Origin: Gymnopilus junonius
Taxonomy: Eukaryota; Basidiomycota; Agaricomycetes; Agaricales; Galerinaceae
DNA length: 64,000 bases
Direction: 5' to 3'
NCBI GenBank assembly: GCA_015501075.1
Contig: JADNYJ010000101.1
Coordinates: 80,349-144,348, forward strand
Below the pieces are notes generated by a model. It did not search any database, was not told the DNA's origin, and saw only the letters and a program-made list of their open reading frames with translations. Position 1 is the stretch's first letter. Every line of letters starts with the position of its first letter. The position numbers were made by a program, and so were the translations under genes. Positions 35,723-46,991 of the stretch are shown here, one piece after another.

Positions 35723-38700
35723 ACAACACGAGGACACGACCTTTTATGAAGATATGGCAGCAAAATTCGAGGAAATCCCTAAAAGCCCAGCTCGAGACCC
35801 TACCACGACATACCACCGGACACTGACCTCATTTGCATACAGGAACCGTACTTGTACGAAAGCGGGCTCACGGCGGCCACCGCAGGATGGCGGGTGGTAT
35901 ACCCCCACAAACATCGTCTTACGAACGGACAGGGCAGATCGAGATCGGTAATGTTGATAAACCAGAAAATTTTTACTAACACTTGGGAGAAGATTTACAT
36001 AGATTCGACAGACATCACAGCAATTCGGATCACTCACGAGGACCGGGCCATTGAAGTATACAACGTCTACATTGACTGCACACACTCTGACGCACTCACG
36101 GTATTACGACACCACCTCCTGGACAGAGAACGAAGGATAGAAGAACGAGGCGACGCGGACAACTTCATCGGAGACGTGTGGCTAGGAGACTTCAACCGAC
36201 ACCACCCGCTGTGGGAACCCGATGAAAACGAACGACTATTCACAAGACAGGAGACGGAGAAGACTGAGCCGCTACTACAACTAATCGCAGACTACAACAT
36301 GGAACTAGCCCTGCCGAAAGGCGTAACAACTATAATAAACTCACATGGAAATCTGACACGACCTGACAATGTATTCATCTCACAGGAACTCAACACATAC
36401 CTAGCCGAATGTCAGGTATTCGAAGAACACAAGCCGGAAACGACGGACCACTTTCCAATCATCACAACAATAGAGTTCCCCATCACCGACACGGTCGAGA
36501 GGCCTGCCAGAAACTGGAGAGAGACGGACTGGGACGACTTCGGAGAAGAGCTGACAGCCCAACTCGCTGCCATCCCTGAACCCAGAGAGTTACAAACAGC
36601 AGACGAAATCGATGAGGCCCTGGAACTCATAGAAGCAGCAGTCCTCAAAACCGCAGACTTAGTGGTCCCCAGGAAGCGACCGACACCCCTACTCGAGACG
36701 ATGGTGGACCAAAGAGCTAAAGAAGGCAAGGGACAAAGCCAGAAAAGCCGCGAGACGAGCCCGCGAGCAGAGAAGCTTCCCAGACCACCCAGCGCATGAA
36801 GAACACAGACGAGCCAGGAATGACTACACCAATCTTCTCAAGAAAACAAAACAGCAGCACTGGGAAGACTGGATCGAGGACCTCAACAACACGACGATGT
36901 GGAACGCTCACCGGTACATCAGAGCACCAGCAACCGACGGGGGAAAGACCCGAATCCCAGCCCTCCAAAACGACGGACGCGCAGGGCAATGTGATTGAGA
37001 CCAGGGACAACCAAGAGAAGAGCTGCATCCTTCACAGGGCCTTCTTCTTCGAGCCGCCAGCCGACCTACAGATACCAGCGAACCCGAATTACCACCGGCC
37101 GCCTTTCCCTTTAGGGAAATCACGAATGAGCACGCAGCACGAGTCGCAAAACGGCTAAGTCCCTATAAAGCCCCCCGGTCTGAACGATATATCAAACTCA
37201 GTACTGACACATTGCACAGATCAACTAGTCCCATATCTGGGCCCCATCTACCGAGCCACCTTCAGAGCAAAACACTATCCAGGCAAATGGAAGAAGTACA
37301 GAACCGTTGTCCTCAGAAAACCCAGTAGAGCCGACTACAAGATCGCAAGCTCATACCGACCGATAGCCCTACTCGACACCTTCGCCAAGCACTGCTCAGC
37401 ATGTGTAAAGGACCTCATGGAACACCCCACGGAACGCTTAGGTCTGCTGCCAAACAGGCAATTCGGAGGACGCCCAGGATGCACAACAACTGACTCACTA
37501 CACATGTTAATGAAATTCACCAAGGATGCTTGGCGACGAGGTCAAGAGGTAGCAGCCATCTTCATGGATGTCAAAGCGGCCTTCCCAACGACAGTCATCC
37601 CGAGACTCGTGCACGACATGCAGCGATATGGAATCCCAGAGGAATACACACAATGGATAGCCCGCAAGGCCGAGGGACGTGAAACCACGCTCACTTTCGA
37701 TGACTTCCAATCAGAGCCGTTTCCGGTAAACAATGGACTGGACCAAGGATGCAACTTATCACCATTTTTATACAGATTCTACAATGCAGACCAGATCAAA
37801 GCCTCAGTAGGCCGCAAACACGAGCTCGCCACCAACTATGCAGACGACGCCATTGTGGCGGCAGCCGGCAAAGACAGCGAAGAGGCCACCAAGAGGATAG
37901 TGACCCTCTTCCACAGAAGGGGCGGCCCGCTAACATGGGCTAAGACACATTTTTGCACATACGAGTATCACAAATTTGCTTATCTCAAGCTAACTAGGAA
38001 GAAAATACCGGATCCTGCAAACCCCAGAAAGCGGATACAACAACCGAGGTCCACCATTCAGCTCGACGGAAAAGACATCACCTCCACCGACAGCCACAAG
38101 TTCTTGGGCATTACCCTCGACAGCGAGCTCCGCTTCAAAAAGCACATCCAACACGTGCTGGAAAAGGGCACCAAAATTGTCATCAGCATAAGAAGACTGT
38201 CCAAGATGGCCAAAGGTTTGCAGGGCGAATACGCGAGAAGGATGTATCTGGCCAGCACCATTCCCAGTATGCTATACGCAGCGGATGTATGGTGTCCACC
38301 ACCTCCAAGGAAGGCAGACGGAAAACGCCCCAGGGGAATGAACGGAGCCATAGGAAAGATGGAATCCATCCAGAGGAAAGCGGCGATACAGGCCACGGGA
38401 GCGCTGAGAACCACTCCAACTGATCTCCTCTTTGCACACGCTGACCTTCTCCCCATACAGGAACAAATAGTCAAGATCTGCGAGAATGCCGCTATGCGCA
38501 TGGCGACACTCCCGAAAACGCACCCATTATATGAAGAAATCAAAAGATCGACACTGAGAATGCCAAAAGCACACCCTTCGCCGCTTCACATCATAATGAA
38601 CATGAACAAACTGATGAGACAGGGAATGGAACACATTGACACGCTTTACAAGGACCCAGACTGGGAACCCCCATAAGAATTACCATCGCCGGTACAAGAA

Positions 38701-39746
38701 AAGAAGCAGCACAGCAAGATCAGGACGACAACAGCGACATTAGAGTATACACGGACGGATCGGGGCAAGGGGGAAAGATAGGAGCAGCAGCAGTTTTGAT
38801 GGAGGAAGGGCAAAGGGAGAAAGTGGCACGACGACACCTAGGACCTTCGACCAGACACATTGTTTTCGACGGGGAGTGCGTTGGACAGATACTCGGATTG
38901 CAGCTATTAGAAGAAAGGGTACCGGAACTCGACACACCACACACAACTGCCAGCATTGCCGTCGACAACCAGGCGTCATTGAAACGACACCTCCAGCGAA
39001 AACCGCAGCCGGGAGCGCACCTTATTGAGGAGATACAGAGGATACACGACAGGATCACGAGAAACCATCCGAATGTCAGCATCAAGTACAGATGGGTACC
39101 GGGACACGAAGGCATCCAAGGTAGCGAGAGGGCGGATGAAGAGGCAAAGAGAGCAGCGGAAGGGACGCAGGAGAACAAGAAGGGAAACCGAGACGCACTC
39201 AGAAACGCTGTCCCAACCAGCAAAGCAGCGGTACGTCAGGAGTGCAGAAGTAGACAAAAAGAGAGATGGAAGAAGGCCTTCCAAGAGTCGCCCAGACATA
39301 AAAGGATGATTGCAATCGACAACACCACCCCATCCTCTAAATACCGCCATCTCTGCCGAAAACTCAAGCTACCGAGACGAAACGCCAGTCTCCTCACACA
39401 ACTACGCACCGGACACATCCCGCTACAGACGTACCTACACCGGTTCAACCTAGCGGAGTCACCAACCTGTCAATACTGCGGAACAGAACCGGAAACAGTC
39501 ATCCACTACCTCAAGACTTGTCAACATTTCCGCACACAACGACAACAGCTCAGAAAAGATTTAGGAGCAGGGAAAGAGATAAGCCTTAAACTCCTGGCAG
39601 AGGAGAAAGCGATACGACCTCTATTCAAATTCATAAACAGTTCAAGACGTTTTAAGGGATCACACGGGGACGTAGAACTGCCAGCAACACAAGACGAAGA
39701 AGGAGACGAAGACGAAAATCACGAAAGACAACAGTGGACTACATAG
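35719..39746 (+). pseudogene. LINE ORF2, endonuclease-RT-RNase H polyprotein with frame breaks
   Basis: From the ATG overlapping the ORF1 stop, the frame opens with MKIWQQNSRKSLKAQLE, the usual endonuclease start. Domains in order are: endonuclease (LICIQEPYL, WLGDFNRHHPLWEP, TDHFPI) to about 36500; linker; reverse transcriptase (SYRPIALL, FMDVKAAFPT, NNGLDQGCNLSPFLY, NYADD) from about 37170 to 38300; RNase H (YTDGSGQGG, DGECVG, VDNQAS, GHEGIQGSERAD) at 38740-39150; and a final CCHC (CQYCGTEPETVIHYLKTC). Conserved blocks switch frame near 35795, 36690, 36985, 37105, 37172 and 38672, several of them beside short G or C runs. All catalytic motifs are nonetheless present. Confidence 0.88.
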
Positions 39747-40277
39747 ATAGTTTTCGTACACAACTTCTCACTTCTTTTTGTAGTTTTTTTTTTCTTCTTC
39801 TTTTCTTCTTTTTCTTTTTCTTCCTTCCTTTCTTTCTCTTCTCTTTTTCGTTCCTTGTTTCCTTTCTCTCTCCCTCTTTTCTTTTCTCTCCCCTCCCCCT
39901 TCATGCTTTTTCCTCTTCTTTTTCTCACCTCCCCTTTTTTCCTTGCCTTCTCCTCCCCTCTTCTCTTGTTCTCCCTCTGGAAGTTCACACACATCTGTAT
40001 ATAGCAAACAGCATCTTTCTCGTATTTCCTCTCCCTCTCTCTCTCTCTCTCTCTTTCTCCCTTTTCTTTAACGTATTTTAATTCACAGTAATCCCGTACA
40101 CCTTACCTTATACTTACATGCAGTACTAACATGGCACGCACGACGTGCCTGCGCGTCTCTTCAAGTAGGCCCACCTCTTAACTGTCGAGTACAAAGTATA
40201 TAGAACTGGACGACAAAGTAGTACACCGTAGATAGAAGTCCGACATAAGGCAAGCGCCTCAAAGGACAGTAAATGGG

Positions 40278-40308
<31 letters not shown>

Positions 40309-40312
<4 letters not shown>

Positions 40313-40319
40313 TCTTGTG
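40309..40319. repeat. Right target-site duplication of the LINE
   Basis: CTCTTCTTGTG follows the poly(A) tail directly and equals 33517-33527. Confidence 0.9.
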
Positions 40320-40774
40320 TTTGATGCCTCTGTTACAGGCCTTTAAATACTGGTCATTATCTGTCATAGGGCATTCCCAACTCTCACACTTGGAATTACG
40401 AGGACTTCGCCCGAAATGCCCCTTCAGCTGGCGAGGACTCCATGCCTCTCTTAGTTGTCTCTTAGCGTTGTTAGTTATACCAAGCTTCCAAAGTTCAAAC
40501 GGTCCGTAAGTACGTCATTTACTTATATAACATTTATATATTTTTTATTTGGGTATGAACATATTCTTATTTCATTCATTCAGTCCTGGCCTTCGGTGAC
40601 GCCGCGGCTAGGTCTGGCTAGGTTCTCCCGAGAAATTTGAATTCAATGTAGTCGGCACGTGATTGAGAAACTGTGTAATACGATAAGATAAGATAGGGTG
40701 AGATCTTAATTTTGCCGATGACTTTGCGACGAATCATCTTGATCGTTCTCGTCCTTTCTTCACACCGTTCTCAT

Positions 40775-40782
40775 TATAAAAA
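40775..40782 (+). promoter_or_regulatory. TATA-like box upstream of ZPR1
   Basis: TATAAAAA sits 42-49 bases before the ATG at 40824, in a stretch otherwise free of genes. Motif and position only. Confidence 0.4.
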
Positions 40783-40823
40783 CACCTTCATCCATTCGCT
40801 CCTTTATCTTCAATTCATAAACT

Positions 40824-42622
40824 ATGTCTACCAAAGACAATCTCTTCCCAAATATCGGAGAAATCGCCGCTCAAACTGAGGAGATTGAGCGTAAACCGGA
40901 TAGCGAGGGAGAGGCGACGACTGGAGCCTCTGAAACCGAGGAGAAGGCGGTCCAGGAGGTGGAATCCCTATGCATGAAATGTGGAGAGCAGGTCAGTGCG
41001 TATTTGTATGTATAAACCTTTTGATTTCTATCATTGAACACCTCTAGGGTGTTACCAGGCTCATGTTGACTTCTATTCCGTTCTTCAGAGAAGTTATCGT
41101 GATGTCCTTCAGGTGCGAACACTGTGGTTGGACAAACAATGAGATTCAATCAGCTGGAGAGATCCGACGTGCGCATTAAACTTTGTTAAACCTATCGTAG
41201 CTGACGTATTCGCTTTTCCAACAGCGGAAGGGACAGTCTACACTGCCAAAATCCAGGACCGCAATGACCTAAATCGTCAAATTGTGCGCTCTGCATCTTG
41301 TGAACTTGTTATTCCTGAACTCGACCTCACTCTTCCTCCGACAAGTCGAGGTCAACTGACAACAGTCGAAGGCCTCATCCGCGATGTCGTCGCTGATCTC
41401 AGTATGGATCAACCTCTAAGGAGGGTTCAAGATGAAGAAAGCTATAAAAAGATCCAAAGTCTCGTCGATAAATTGAAGGAAATTCTTGGGGATGAGGAAG
41501 ATGAGGAAGAGGCTAAAGGAGGTCTACAGCAGCCCAAGAAGCTTCGCATTCCAAGTCTCCTATGCCTCCCTTCACGGTAAAACTCGACGACCGCTGGGAA
41601 CAGTTTTATCGAGTTCATAGGAAGCATGGCCGACCCTAAATGGAACCTCCGGACGTACCATCGTACTTTAGACCAGAACATCGATCTAGGCCTCGTATCG
41701 GCTGACGACGAAAAGGCGCGTATGGCAGCTATGAAGCAGGCTATAGCTGTGGATGCGGAGGGTGGAGAGACGAATCAACCCATCTCGGACGACGAAGTCT
41801 TAGCATTCCCTGGACTGTGTTCAAGTTGTGGGCACCACATCATAACTTTTATGAAGAAGGTCAACATTCCTTATTTCAAGGTACGTGCTGTCCTTTTTGT
41901 ACTTGATCACGGCACTCATGAATACGCCAGGATATCCTGATCATGTCAACGAATTGCGAACATTGCGGATATCGCGACAATGAGGTCAAATCTGGGGCGG
42001 CCATATCAGCCCAGGCCAAGAAGATAACTCTGAAATGCGAAGATCGGGAGGATCTGAGCCGCGATATCCTAAAGGTTAGACAATGTCGCTGCTCTGCCCT
42101 CTTCCGTGGCTAATATACGCCTTTGCTTACAAGAGTGAAACCGCGGGCCTGACGATACCCGAGATTGACCTCGTCCTGACTCGTGTACCCTGGGTGGACG
42201 GTTCACCACAGTGGAAGGTATTCTTGACCAGATATACGAGGAACTCGCAGAGAAAGCATTTGCCGGTGATTCCAGCGACAAAGAAGATCGCGAGAAGTTT
42301 GAAAACTTCTTAAAGGGACTCAAAGAGGTGCGTTTTTTGCGATGATTCTGGGAAATCAAAATTTCTCACTTATTTTCTTGTATAAATTCGTAGGTTAAGA
42401 ACGCGGAAAGGCCGTTCACAATTATCCTCGACGATCCACTAGCAAATTCATACATCCAAAACCTGTACGCACCCGACCCAGATCCTAATATGACTATCGA
42501 GTGGTATTATCGTTCATTCGAGCAGAATGAGGAGCTGGGTTTGAAATATCAAAGTTGAGGGATATGAGGATGATGATAAAGAGAACGACGAGAAGAAGGA
42601 AGCCAAAGTTGAGAAGGTGTAG
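40824..42622 (+). pseudogene. zpr1: ZPR1 zinc-finger protein, with several frame breaks
   Basis: Six exons (40824-40991, 41048-41168, 41225-41880, 41931-42074, 42134-42327, 42394-42622) follow GT-AG rules. The protein has the two ZPR1 modules, each a C4 zinc finger plus a beta domain. Module 1 has CMKCGEQ ... [13 protein letters not shown] and the block LIRDVVADL. Module 2 has CSSCGHHI ... NCEHCGYRDNEVKSG, IPEIDLVL and the block FTTVEGILDQIYEEL. ZPR1 binds eEF1A and is a conserved, normally essential assembly factor. Conserved blocks switch frame near 41540 (after QQPKK), 41592 (inside KLDDPAGNSF), 42183 (inside the GTLGGRF block) and 42550 (before [10 protein letters not shown]). Splice sites are intact. 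The copy is either a decaying duplicate or carries sequence errors. Confidence 0.85.
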
Positions 42623-43009
42623 CTTTATGATATCCTACTAAATTTAGACTTTAAATGATATTTTTCGCCGACATTCGGCTCGCGGTACAAGAATCCGGAA
42701 GAACCGGAGATATTTGAATGCAGAGCAATTCACGTCGAGCTCGCAGGAGTTCGTTCATGATAATCGTCTGACGATGATTTGTCTCTCATGCAAAAATCCT
42801 TACATTGGTGTTCATGTTGGCGTTCGCATAGCTGATGGTTCGGTTTCGCCACATCCAGACATCATTGCTCCAGCCCGACGCGCGCCTATCCCGGATCAGC
42901 GGACTGGCAGGGAGGCACCCGAAGCTACAATTTAAATAGAAGTCAACCTCATTCCTGGTATAGGAGATTCGATATGAATTTGACATATCGCCCGGTTTCC
43001 GTCCCTTAG

Positions 43010-43330
43010 ATCGAACCATGAAGATCCCGATTTCGGTTCTCGACACGTTTTACGAGGCACTCATTGTTCCTTCGGACTTAATAATGTAAATAAAGTCAAT
43101 GATTAAAGATTTGGGATCTGTGCAATGATCTTGCCAGATACATTATAGATTCTACCTGTGTATATAGTTAGTAAATGGAACCCGAACTCGAGTCTTGGAC
43201 ACGTTTTATGAATACTTGTCTTGTATGGATGTCGACGATCATGACTTGTGGGAGAACTACTCAGAAATCCTCGTATAGACACGATGACCATGGCCGAACT
43301 ACCTCCCGGAATCCAAACGCATCATTTCAG
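43010..43330. repeat. Diverged direct repeat, copy 1
   Basis: Shares ordered blocks with 43805-44110: AGATCG(A/T)ACCATGA, GATCCCGATTT, GTTCTCGACAC, GGATCTGT, TGATCTTG, CAGATAC, ATACTTGTCTTGTA, CGATCATGACTTGTGGGA and ACTACTCAGA. Both copies have the same orientation, offset by about 795 bases. Confidence 0.75.
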
Positions 43331-43804
43331 CAAGGTGTCTGACTGCCGCAAATATATTGCTTACATTGTTAGTTCAGGCTATACAAAGGCATATGTCAGC
43401 CTGGCTAATGACTGTATATTTCCTCGAAACCATTTATATATATTTGTCACAGGCGTTATCAGGTTAAAATTCCACTGTTGTTTACGACATGTACATTTTG
43501 CTCCCTCTCCTTTTTCAAATATCGTCACTTGCTACCGAGTTGGGTCTCAGCAAGCTCTCTCTTCACTTTTATCTGCCGTCGTCTCAGACTCATGCTTTAA
43601 CTCATGTGAAGAGTTTAAAGAGTTTGAAAGCTCTGCTTCACACGGTGTCTCTAGAGTTTGCCCTTGTAAAAGTATAAACATGCAACGCGCGCCTATTATA
43701 GATTGAGCAGGCGGAGCCGAAACGAAGCGACGCCTGGTGAATATAAAGTTTTTGGCTCTGTGGATTCTATTTGCCCTTGGAATCTTATATCGTTTTCATT
43801 ACTG

Positions 43805-44110
43805 TAGATCGTACCATGAGATCCCGATTTGTTCTCGACACCTTTTATCAACCATTGTTCTTCGGAGTTAAAAAAAAAAGAATGCGAACAATTCAAGGTT
43901 TTGGATCTGTACTATTGATCTTGTCAGATACTGTATACTGAGATTGCTGTCCGGATTCCAACACGTTAGAACCCATATTCGAGTTTCGGTAAAATGTTGT
44001 TATTCACCCGACATACTTGTCTTGTAAGGCTATCGGCGATCATGACTTGTGGGACGACTACTCAGAGTCCTTGTATGGATGACGATGATCATCCCCCAAA
44101 TCCATCATTT
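43805..44110. repeat. Diverged direct repeat, copy 2
   Basis: Second copy of the segment described at 43010-43330, with many substitutions and small indels. A tandem segmental duplication or two copies of a short interspersed element would both fit. Confidence 0.75.
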
Positions 44111-44475
44111 CATCTACGTGACGCGCGTGACGGCTGACACCCACCTCCCCGCATTGGCCGGTTGCACCGCAAACTGTTTCTTTAAAAATTTAGACTTACA
44201 TGTCAAGAATGCAACGAGGTCGGATTACATTATTGTTCCTAAATAACACAAATTTTAGTTCTTCACTAAGGTTCAATTTTATACTGACCCTCTGTAATAC
44301 TTTCTGCCGAGTTAAATTAGGTTCTATTCCTTTCGTTTTCTAGTTTAATTTGCCTCGTTGTTGCACCTCTAGGTACCCAACCTTTGGCGTAATTGAAATT
44401 ATTGAATAACAATGTACTGCTCTCGTGACATAATCTTAGCCATCCAAAAATAGTACACTCTTAATAAACCTACTC

Positions 44476-44740
44476 ACACTCCTGCGGCGGGACTATTTGT
44501 TAGCTCCACCAAATCTAATTGTTGGCTTACAAAATTTAGAGAAGACAATAAGATTGCACTGAATCGATTGAAAAGGAATCGTTTTTGCTCAGCTAATGAG
44601 TTAAATGATAAATTTGTCTATAATTTAGTAAATATTATGGAAATTTTATCTTTTATTGTCGTGCTAAATCGTATTCTTAAACTTTGTAAGTCAATAATAC
44701 CATTTAGCTGAGCTATTAAATAGTCCGGCCACAGGAGTGT
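44476..44740. mobile_element. Short TIR element (MITE-like)
   Basis: The left end ACACTCCTGCGGCGGGACTA continues into TTTGTTAGCT. The right end is the complement of ACACTCCTGTGGCCGGACTA and TTTAATAGCT. About 25 of 30 terminal bases match. The 265-base body is AT-rich and has no coding capacity. I could not see a clear target duplication. Confidence 0.65.
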
Positions 44741-44944
44741 CAATCGGGCTGGACCTTTGCCAAGTTAGAATGATTCTCCCGATCATTGGCCGCGACGCGA
44801 CGCGTTCTTATCATGTGACATGCACCGCCATGTGATTGAATCAAGTTCAGCTGTGACGCGTACAACTAACTTACCATTCTTTCTCTTGTTCCCTTCTCAG
44901 AATACGAAACGCAGGAAACGTTGTTATTAGCAGGGAGAAACGCT

Positions 44945-46206
44945 ATGTCCAATTCAGCTAGTACCGATAAATCTGGCGGCCGCTGGATTCCATTGGAGAG
45001 TAACCCGGACGTAAGTGAGTCGTTTAGTGCTTGGTACAAATTTGTGCTTATGAACGAATTTCTTAGATCTTCAACCTTGTGAGTGACTTTGAGTGGTCGC
45101 TGTTCTGCCTGAATATGGAATATCTTACTCGACTTGTATGCCCAGTGGGCCGAAAAAGCGGGTCTTGTCACCTCTCTGGCTCGTTTTGTCGATGTCTACG
45201 GATTAGATGACGAGGTGTGTCTCTTGCTCCAGGTCTTTCGATATTGTAACTCGCCATATCACACCACAACAGCTCCTCGATTTTGTGCCCAAACCTGTTA
45301 AAGCCGTCGTCCTTCTCTTCCCAATTGACGCGGAGGGTGACGCACGGAAGAAAGCAGAAGACGAGAAGATCGCTAAGGAGGGACAGCCTGAAGTGGACAA
45401 CACAATATTCTTTGTGAAGCAAACTGTACGAATTCTGGACATGGTCGAATTTCGTTCAGAACAAGGCTGATTATTAGGATTGATATCAATTTTTTACAGA
45501 TCTCAAACGCATGTGGCACAATTGGGCTCATTCACGCCCTTGCCAACGTACGTGAACTCACTGGTTATTAGATATACAACACTGGATATGTTCTTATAGT
45601 CCGATGTGACGCTTTCGCCCACCGGTCCTCTCCAGAAATTCATCCATGAATGTGAAGGCAAGTAGTGTCCCTCCGTTCTTGCCCGCCTCTCACGTCCTCA
45701 CGTCATTCTTCCGATTTCACAGACAAAACCCCTCTTGAACGTGCCCATGTCCTAGAGACGACACCCCTCTTCGCCAACATACACTCCGAGACAGCCTCCT
45801 CATCACTCTCGCAGACTTCCGCCCCTTCAAACCTTGACACAGACTTGCACTTCACGTGCTTCGTCCAAGCTCCCGATGCTGAGGTGCGCAAGGCGGCTCA
45901 GGAGGGGATCGAGGTAGGTGTTGATAAGCAGGGTGGTGGCTCCGAGTTGGAGAGAGGCGGTGAGAAGGAGGTGAAGCAGAGGAGATTAATCGAGTTGGAT
46001 GGGAGGAGGGCGGGCCCAGTTGATCATGGCGAGAGCCAGGATTTCCTCAAGGTGATTTGTTCCGGTTCTACTTCGGGTTTTTCCAATGTATAACCTTGGA
46101 CTTACAGGACGTGGCTAGTCTTGTGAAAGCCCAGTACCTTTCGTCATCAACGAGCGTGAATTTCAGCCTTTTAGCTCTGACCGAAGGTGCTGGCGACGAT
46201 TTCTGA
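44945..46206 (+). CDS. Ubiquitin C-terminal hydrolase (UCH family, peptidase C12)
   Basis: Eight exons (44945-45010, 45067-45078, 45146-45214, 45273-45425, 45500-45547, 45600-45657, 45723-46051, 46108-46206) join in frame to about 277 residues. The catalytic set of UCH enzymes is present: Gln99 and Cys105 in VKQTISNACGTIGLIHALAN, His178 in LHFTCFV and Asp228 in IELDGRRAGPVDHG. The enzyme removes small adducts from the ubiquitin C-terminus in the cytosol. Exon 2 is a 12-base microexon (Ile-Phe-Asn-Leu). Intron 6 starts with GC rather than GT (G|GCAAGT...CAG). Between His and Asp there is a long Gly/Glu/Lys-rich insert (about 50 residues against about 15 in human UCHL3). Confidence 0.92.
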
Positions 46207-46991
46207 GCCAGCAATCCTGGGCAGTGTCATCCCTGACTTATGGAAGGGCGGAAAGATTGGGGTGGAAAGATATGAATGGATAAGGAGTTTATGGGAATAT
46301 AAATCGGAGCATTATTGGAAAGGGAGAAAACATTTTGTATTATAGCCTGGAAATGCGTACTCACACGTTTAACACAATCATATTCACAATGATGACGGTA
46401 ACGCAGGGTAGAGAGTGGATCCTGAATACTTCAGAAGCGCCAAACACCTCCAGAAAATCCCATCCTAAATATCTTCAACTGGACAGTAGAGTTGGGAAAT
46501 GCCCCATCTGATCGTTTGCTCTACTTTAATACTCGCCAGATTGGCTGATTATCAACCTCTCGTAAGTCGCCTCTCCCAAGTCAACTACTTTATGTTTGAC
46601 AGTCTTGTCAAGTCAGATGTTAAGAGTTGACTCGGACATCCATAATCCAACCGACTCGAACTCTGAAATCGCTCTTGCTATTCCGAGTCTGTGGAAAACT
46701 TCGCCCGTGAGCTAAGCCCTTCAGTTTGCCTTTTGTATCCGAGTTTTGAAACTTGGATACCGAAAACTCCACACAGGAAGGTTGCTGGCATTCCGAAGGT
46801 CATGACTTGTAAGGAGCCTGAGGGCATGGAATCTTGCTTTACCTGCCTTGTAGATTTGACTGACTCATAGATTTGACTGACTCTTACGCACTAAGTCTCT
46901 TTTAATTCAAGTTGTATCTCTGCATACCATACAATACAGCACTGGCAGTGCTTTCTGGCTCTCGTACTCCTCCAAACGGCAGCTCGGTTCT
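46207..46991. other. Intergenic region between UCH and secreted protein genes
   Basis: The two genes converge here, so both 3' ends lie in this stretch. No further gene was seen. Confidence 0.4.

Larger units (their letters stand above)
33528..40308 (+). mobile_element. Full-length Tad-like LINE (non-LTR) retrotransposon
   Basis: The element is bounded by an exact 11-bp target duplication and ends in 31 consecutive A residues (40278-40308). Order: 5' UTR of about 185 bases, ORF1 (gag-like with zinc knuckles), ORF2 (AP-type endonuclease, reverse transcriptase with YADD, RNase H, C-terminal CCHC), then a 3' UTR of about 530 bases with a long pyrimidine-rich stretch (39770-40080). This set matches the fungal Tad1 clade. 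The 5' end appears complete, which is rare for LINEs. ORF1 is open throughout, but ORF2 has about six frame breaks, so this copy may be unable to move by itself. Confidence 0.93.
42623..44475. other. Intergenic region with diverged direct repeats
   Basis: No gene was recognised. The region holds two related copies of a segment of about 300 bases (listed separately) and is AT-rich toward 44.3 kb. Confidence 0.45.

Noticed and set aside
33667..39350. Many long minus-strand open frames under the LINE
   Set aside because: They are antisense shadows of the strongly coding plus strand (ORF1/ORF2), have no domain and no plausible start.
39719..40007. Lys/Glu-rich minus-strand and Phe/Leu-rich plus-strand frames at 39.7-40.1 kb
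   Set aside because: They are translations of the pyrimidine-rich 3' UTR of the LINE, pure low complexity.
40273..40509. Frame beginning with poly-lysine
   Set aside because: It starts in the LINE poly(A) tail; only its downstream part is of possible interest as the flank of the insertion site.
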